Below are positions 60,078 to 64,000 of a stretch of DNA of 64,000 nt, piece by piece. The translations under genes were made by a program, and so were the position numbers. The notes under the pieces are model-generated. The model saw only the letters and a list, made by a program, of their open reading frames with translations, searched no databases and had not been told where the DNA came from. Origin of the DNA: Amycolatopsis sp. FDAARGOS 1241 (GTDB lineage: Bacteria; Actinomycetota; Actinomycetes; Mycobacteriales; Pseudonocardiaceae); NCBI RefSeq assembly GCF_016889705.1, contig NZ_CP069526.1, forward strand, positions 7,637,001-7,701,000, read 5' to 3'. Position 1 is the stretch's first letter; every line of letters begins with the position of its first letter.

Positions 60078-61373
60078 GTGCGCGGACGAGCAAACCGGTC
60101 TGCCGGATGGTTCACGGGCTGGCGCCTTTGGCGGTTGCCCCCCTACGTCCGCACGTATGTGGTCCTCGTCAACTTCGTGGCGATCGCCGCGTCGCTGAGC
60201 ACCGCGTGGCTGGTGCCGGTGCACCAGGCGGACCTGATCCGCTTCGGCGTGCTGGCCGTGTGCGCGGCCGCGGCCATCGAGGCCACGCGGCACATCGAGC
60301 GCCAGCGCGAGTACAACCGCGCGCCGACCGTCGCGTACGTCGACACGAAGGCCGTGTGGAGCATCGCGGCCGTCGTGGCGCTGCCGGCGGTGCTGGCCAC
60401 GGCGATGGTGGTGTTCACCTACGCCGTCGCGTGGTGGCGGGTCTGGCCGCGGGAACGGCCGGTGCTCCCCCACCGCTGGATCTTCTCCGCCGCGACCGTC
60501 CTGTGCGGCACGCAGGCCGCGGTCACCGTGCTCGCGCTGGGCATGCACCACTACCCCGGTGTGCCCGCCCCCGGCTTCCTGCCGGGCCTGACCGACCTCG
60601 TCGTGATCATCTTCGCGGCCGCCCTGCGCTGGGCCATCAACACGGCGCTGGTCATGGTCGCCATCGCGCTGTCGAGCCCACCGCGGTCGCTGTCGGACCT
60701 GTTCTCCGGCTTCGGCGACCAGCTGCTGGAAGCCGGCGCGATCGGCCTCGGGCTGGTCACCGCCGCCCTGCTGCTGCTGGCGAACCCGCTGGTGCTGGTC
60801 GGCGTCGTCGTGGCGCTCGTGGCCCTGCACCGCGGCCTGCTGCTCGCCCAGTTCCAGCGCGACGCCCGCACGGATGTGACCACGGGGCTGGCCACCAAAC
60901 GCTGGTGGCGCACGCTGGCCGAGCAGTACCTCGAACGCGCCCGCACCGGCAACGGCACCGTCGGCGTGCTCCTGCTCGACCTCGACCACTTCAAAGCCAT
61001 CAACGACACCTACGGCCACCCCACGGGCGACCTGGTGCTGCGTGAGATCGCGATCGCCCTGCGCAGCGAGGTGCGGGAGCAGGACATCTGCGGCCGCTGG
61101 GGCGGCGAGGAGTTCGCGATCATCCTCCCGAACGTGCCGACCATGGAGCACCTGAGCCACCTCGCCGACCGCATCCGCCGGCGCATCCCGCAGGTCGTCG
61201 TCGCCCTGCCCGAGCGCGACACCGTGATCAGCGACCTGACGGTGTCCATCGGCTGCGCGATGTACCCGGCCGAGCACCTGACCGGCGTTGACGACGTGCT
61301 GGTCGCCACCGACACCGCCCTGTACCGGGCGAAGCAGGCGGGCCGCAACCGAGTGGAGCCCGCCACACACTGA
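60078..61373 (+). CDS. membrane diguanylate cyclase (GGDEF)
   Basis: 431 residues from GTG 60078 with GAGGTGA just upstream. Six or so N-terminal helices (YVVLVNFVAIAASLSTAWLV, VLAVCAAAAIEATRHIE, VWSIAAVVALPAVLATAMVV, LVVIIFAAALRWAINTALVM) precede a GGDEF domain: DVTTGLATKRWW, LLLDLDHFKAINDTYGH, catalytic GGEEF in GRWGGEEFAII. REQD five residues before GGEEF is an intact inhibitory I-site. It makes cyclic di-GMP, which controls development and adhesion in actinomycetes. Divergent from the mini-ORF array. Confidence 0.94.
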   Translation: MRGRANRSAGWFTGWRLWRLPPYVRTYVVLVNFVAIAASLSTAWLVPVHQADLIRFGVLAVCAAAAIEATRHIERQREYNRAPTVAYVDTKAVWSIAAVVALPAVLATAMVVFTYAVAWWRVWPRERPVLPHRWIFSAATVLCGTQAAVTVLALGMHHYPGVPAPGFLPGLTDLVVIIFAAALRWAINTALVMVAIALSSPPRSLSDLFSGFGDQLLEAGAIGLGLVTAALLLLANPLVLVGVVVALVALHRGLLLAQFQRDARTDVTTGLATKRWWRTLAEQYLERARTGNGTVGVLLLDLDHFKAINDTYGHPTGDLVLREIAIALRSEVREQDICGRWGGEEFAIILPNVPTMEHLSHLADRIRRRIPQVVVALPERDTVISDLTVSIGCAMYPAEHLTGVDDVLVATDTALYRAKQAGRNRVEPATH

Positions 61374-61472
61374 CAGCCGTTCCGGACAAGCCCGCCTTCC
61401 GTCCCGACGCGCCTTCCCCCTCGTGCCACGATGGACGGTGAGGGCCCCGCCGAGGCCCGCGAGGAGGTCCGA

Positions 61473-62285
61473 GTGCCCGACTGGGATGGCCGTGGGCTGC
61501 CGCCGGTCGCGCGGGCGCGCGTCGACCGGGCCGGTTCCTCCGGCCTGCGCACCTCGCTGCTGAGCGTGCCCGCGGCGGTCGGCTCGGAAGTCGCCGGATT
61601 CACCCCCGTGGGGGAGGTCATGGGGTGCGTCGTCGAGCGGCTCGGCTGGGTTTCCGGCTTCGGCGTCACCCCCAACCAGCAGGCCGTGATCTACGCCGAC
61701 GCGCTCCGCCAGGGCTACCGCGTCGCGCTCGACCGCCTGCGGCTCGAGGCGGAGGCGATCGGCGCCGACGGCGTCCTGGGCATCAGCACGTCCGTGACCA
61801 GGCTCGACGAGAGCATGCAGGAGTTCGTCGCCCTCGGCACCGCCGTGCGCGCGGAGACGCGGCAACGGCCGGGGCGCGTGTTCACCACGGAGCTGCCCGG
61901 CCAGGACGTCGGCAAGCTGATGCAGGCCGGCTGGGTGCCCGCGGGCGTCGCGATCGGCATTTCGGCCCACACGACGTTCGACTACAACATGCAGTACCAG
62001 ACCACGATGTGGGCCGGAAACGTCGAGGTCGACGCCCACACCCGGCTGGTCACCCAGGTGCGGGCCGACGCGCGGGCCCAGTTCCACAAGTCTGTGCAGG
62101 CCATCGGTGCCGACGGCGCGATCGTGTCGCGGATGGCGCTCGACACCTGGCAGCTCGGCGAGGTGGCCGTGGCGGGGGTGTCGAGCGTGTTCGGCACGGC
62201 CATCGCGCGCTTCCACCGGGGGCGCGCCGCACCCACGTCCGCGCTCACCATCCTGCCGCTGAACCGGATGAAGGAGGCCCAGTGA
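61473..62285 (+). CDS. YbjQ-like heavy-metal-binding-domain protein, double domain
   Basis: About 270 residues from GTG 61473, which has GAGGAGG 5 nt upstream; an in-frame ATG at 61431 is less likely. Two related domains: ALRQGYRVALDRLRLEAEAI, GADGVLGISTSV, EFVALGTAVRAE in the first, and ADARAQFHKSVQAIGADGAI with VFGTAIARF in the second, each preceded by a TTELPGQDVGKLMQAGWVP-like stretch. YbjQ proteins form pentamers of unknown role. Its stop overlaps the next start (GTGA). Confidence 0.8.
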   Translation: MPDWDGRGLPPVARARVDRAGSSGLRTSLLSVPAAVGSEVAGFTPVGEVMGCVVERLGWVSGFGVTPNQQAVIYADALRQGYRVALDRLRLEAEAIGADGVLGISTSVTRLDESMQEFVALGTAVRAETRQRPGRVFTTELPGQDVGKLMQAGWVPAGVAIGISAHTTFDYNMQYQTTMWAGNVEVDAHTRLVTQVRADARAQFHKSVQAIGADGAIVSRMALDTWQLGEVAVAGVSSVFGTAIARFHRGRAAPTSALTILPLNRMKEAQ

Positions 62286-63100
62286 CCACCACGGACCCCG
62301 CCGCGCAGCACATCCCCGAGGATGCGATGCGCCGGCTCGCCGAGATGCGGCCGGGACAGACGACGAGCCTGTTCACCTCGGACCTCAGCGTGAACGAGTT
62401 TCTGCTCGTGCGCGAAGCCGGGTTCCGCCCGCTGGGGCTGGTGCTCGGGTCGAGCATCTACCACGTCGGTTTCCAAATGGGCCGTTGGAGCAAGAACCAG
62501 GAGATGGACCGGCTCTCGGCCGCGATGTACCACGCGCGCGAGCTCGCGATGACGCGCATGGAGGCCGAGGCGGACCTGCTCGGCGCCGACGGGATCGTCG
62601 CCGTACGGCTGGAGATCGAGTTCAAGGAGTTCGGCAGCGACCTGGCGGAGTTCATCGCCGTCGGCACCGCCGTGAAGGCCGACGAACCCGGCGAGTGGCG
62701 CAACAACACCGGCAAACCGTTCACGTCCGACCTGTCCGGCCAGGACTTCTGGACGCTCGTGCAGGCCGGGTACGCGCCGCTGGGCATGGTGATGGGCACG
62801 TGCGTCTACCACATCGCGCACCAGCGGTTTCGCCAGGCGATGAGCAACATCGGCCAGAACGTGGAGATCCCGCAGTACACCGAGGCGCTCTACGACGCGC
62901 GGGAGCTGGCGATGTCGCGCATGCAGGCCGAAGCCGAGCAGTTGCACGCCGAGGGCATCGTCGGGGTGCAGCTGCTGTCACTGCCGCACCGCTGGGGCGG
63001 GCACACGACGGAGTTCTTCGCGATCGGCACCGCCGTGAAGCCACTGCGCCCCGACCACCGCATCACCAAGCCGCAGCTCGTGCTGCCGCTCACCGACTGA
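62282..63100 (+). CDS. YbjQ-like double-domain protein, paralogue of its neighbour
   Basis: 272 residues from GTG 62282. Domain 1: SLFTSDLSVNEFLLVREAGF, YHARELAMTRMEAEADLLGA, EFIAVGTAVKAD. Domain 2: PFTSDLSGQDFWTLVQAGYA, LYDARELAMSRMQAEAEQLH, EFFAIGTAVKPL. The two domains are clearly duplicates of one another and of those in the upstream gene. Coupled by 4-nt and 1-nt overlaps to its neighbours, so the three products are likely made together. Confidence 0.82.
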   Translation: MTTTDPAAQHIPEDAMRRLAEMRPGQTTSLFTSDLSVNEFLLVREAGFRPLGLVLGSSIYHVGFQMGRWSKNQEMDRLSAAMYHARELAMTRMEAEADLLGADGIVAVRLEIEFKEFGSDLAEFIAVGTAVKADEPGEWRNNTGKPFTSDLSGQDFWTLVQAGYAPLGMVMGTCVYHIAHQRFRQAMSNIGQNVEIPQYTEALYDARELAMSRMQAEAEQLHAEGIVGVQLLSLPHRWGGHTTEFFAIGTAVKPLRPDHRITKPQLVLPLTD

Positions 63101-63516
63101 TGGCCGGGTCAGAGCTGGGCCCGGCCGGCGAGTTCCACCTGCTGGTGGCCGCGCTGCGCGCCGACCGCGCCGACGTCGAGTCCTACTCCCGCGTGCTGTC
63201 GGAGACGCTGGGTGACGCGCTGCCGCCGGGCATGGTCGAAATCGACCGGCGGCGCAGCTTCGCCGACCGCGTCGCCGGCCGGACGGGTCAGCCGATCGAG
63301 GTGCGCGTGTCGACGCCGCACCAGCTGCTGGTGCTCACGGCCGCCCGCTCCGGCGGCGTGACGGCCGAGATCCGCCAGGTCGTCCGCGGCGTTGTCATCA
63401 GCCGCCGGGAAGCCGGCGTCGAGGAGTGGGTCACCGTGCTCGCCGAGGAGCTGCAAGCTCTGGCCTCGCGCGACGCGAAGGCTCGCGAAGCTCTTTCGCG
63501 GCTGCTGGGTGGTTGA
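63100..63516 (+). CDS. small hypothetical protein of the YbjQ-like operon
   Basis: 138 residues, starting inside the preceding stop (TGATG). FHLLVAALRADRADVESYSR, LSETLGDALPPGMVEIDRRR, SFADRVAGRTGQPIEVRVST and VVRGVVISRREAGVEEWVTV suggest a compact alpha/beta protein. Family not recognised. Operon position ties it to the two YbjQ-like proteins. Confidence 0.78.
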   Translation: MAGSELGPAGEFHLLVAALRADRADVESYSRVLSETLGDALPPGMVEIDRRRSFADRVAGRTGQPIEVRVSTPHQLLVLTAARSGGVTAEIRQVVRGVVISRREAGVEEWVTVLAEELQALASRDAKAREALSRLLGG

Positions 63517-63562
63517 ACCGCGCGTCCTTGACCTGCCCGGTTTGCCCGGTTAGAACTCGGGA

Positions 63563-63979
63563 ATGGACTGGACACTCGAGGTCGTCATCGTTCCCGTGTC
63601 CGATGTGGACCGCGCCAAGGCGTTCTACGCCGACGGCTGCGGCTTCCACGTCGACCACGACACCGTCGTCGGACCCGGCAACCGCGTCGTGCAGCTCACC
63701 CCACCCGGCTCCGGTTGCTCGATCGTCATCGGCGAAGGCGTGGTGCCGCCCATGCCGCCCGGCTCGTTGAAGGGCTTGCAGCTCGTCGTCGCCGATCTGC
63801 CGCAGGCGCGCGAAACGCTCGTGGCCGCCGGGATCGACGTCAGCGAGATCCAGCTCCTCGGGCCCGACCCCGGCACGGGCCGGCCCGAGGACCTGGACAA
63901 CATCGGCTTCATCCACTTCACCGACCCCGACGGCAACGCGTGGGCGGTGCAGCAGATCTCCGCCCGGGGAAAGGCCTAA
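63563..63979 (+). CDS. VOC-family protein (glyoxalase-like)
   Basis: 138 residues. WTLEVVIVPVSDVDRAKAFY, CGFHVDHDTVVGPGNRVVQL, GLQLVVADLPQARETLVAAG and GFIHFTDPDGNAWAVQQI match glyoxalase/bleomycin-resistance fold proteins of actinomycetes. A conserved His and Glu for metal are not both evident. Function not decidable. The window ends 21 bp later. Confidence 0.9.
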   Translation: MDWTLEVVIVPVSDVDRAKAFYADGCGFHVDHDTVVGPGNRVVQLTPPGSGCSIVIGEGVVPPMPPGSLKGLQLVVADLPQARETLVAAGIDVSEIQLLGPDPGTGRPEDLDNIGFIHFTDPDGNAWAVQQISARGKA

Positions 63980-64000
63980 TCGACCAGTGCGCCGCAGCTG

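Noticed and set aside
1..64000. tRNA, rRNA, riboswitch or prophage
   Set aside because: No cloverleaf with a GTTCGA-type arm, no rRNA core sequence, no recognisable aptamer core and no phage structural genes were seen by eye; covariance-model scans would be needed to exclude small RNAs.

Overview
The window is high-GC DNA with actinomycete gene structure: GTG/TTG starts, ATGA-type overlaps, many TetR/MarR/LuxR regulators, F420-type luciferase-like oxidoreductases, a DUF742 protein, a BTAD-NB-ARC regulator, a Ser/Thr kinase, and a LigD-type NHEJ protein. It looks like a Pseudonocardiaceae chromosome, most likely Amycolatopsis-like. That placement comes from gene content and style only. No rRNA, tRNA, phage, complete insertion sequence or CRISPR array was seen.

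Layout. 0-2.9 kb: SDR/TetR pair and a secreted hydrolase. 2.9-12.8 kb: a probable exopolysaccharide locus. It holds a sensor kinase/response regulator pair, a secreted polysaccharide deacetylase with a lipoprotein, and a divergent operon of atypical response regulator, UDP-sugar dehydrogenase, sugar epimerase, GH18 protein and membrane glycosyltransferase. 12.9-19.98 kb: FAD monooxygenase/TetR, ArsC-like protein, lipoprotein, GNAT, a 1.5-kb gene-free repeat tract, MEKHLA protein, and azoreductase/MarR. 20-24.5 kb: solo ctaD, a LigD PE-POL protein and an LLM oxidoreductase. 24.5-30.9 kb: two inverted copies of a degenerate element (conserved promoter plus DnaA-box-like 9-mers) flank an XRE-cupin/GNAT pair, AraC/VOC genes and a coiled-coil/membrane pair. 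30.9-34.9 kb: an AfsR-like regulator, a second repeat array and two perfect long hairpins. 35-47 kb: a stretch where six genes carry indels or nonsense changes (ABC permease, nucleotide-sugar epimerase-like, alpha/beta hydrolase, LysR, LLM, DUF1023 hydrolase) among intact SDR, mycothionyl/glutathionyl-hydroquinone reductase, MarR, YceI, ArsR and TetR genes. 47-58.5 kb: sugar porter, DUF742, PrnB-like protein, DUF11 secreted protein, DinB with a LexA box, TetR/SDR, HAD phosphatase, Ser/Thr kinase and MFS exporter. 60-64 kb: diguanylate cyclase, two YbjQ-like double-domain proteins, a small hypothetical and a VOC protein.

The standout is 58,601-59,677 on the minus strand. Fifteen tiny reading frames repeat about every 72 bp. 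Fourteen have a strong Shine-Dalgarno (mostly GAGAGGAG) 7-9 nt before ATG or GTG, encode only 6 or 8 residues of the form M-(R/Q/C)-(D/N)-N-(N/T)-W with an optional two-residue tail, and end in TGA. The fifteenth has the same layout but an ATA in the start position. Arg and Thr codons and the start codon vary synonymously while the peptide does not, so translation itself appears to be under selection. The array is divergent from a membrane diguanylate cyclase and convergent with an MFS exporter. I do not know of a described system of this type.
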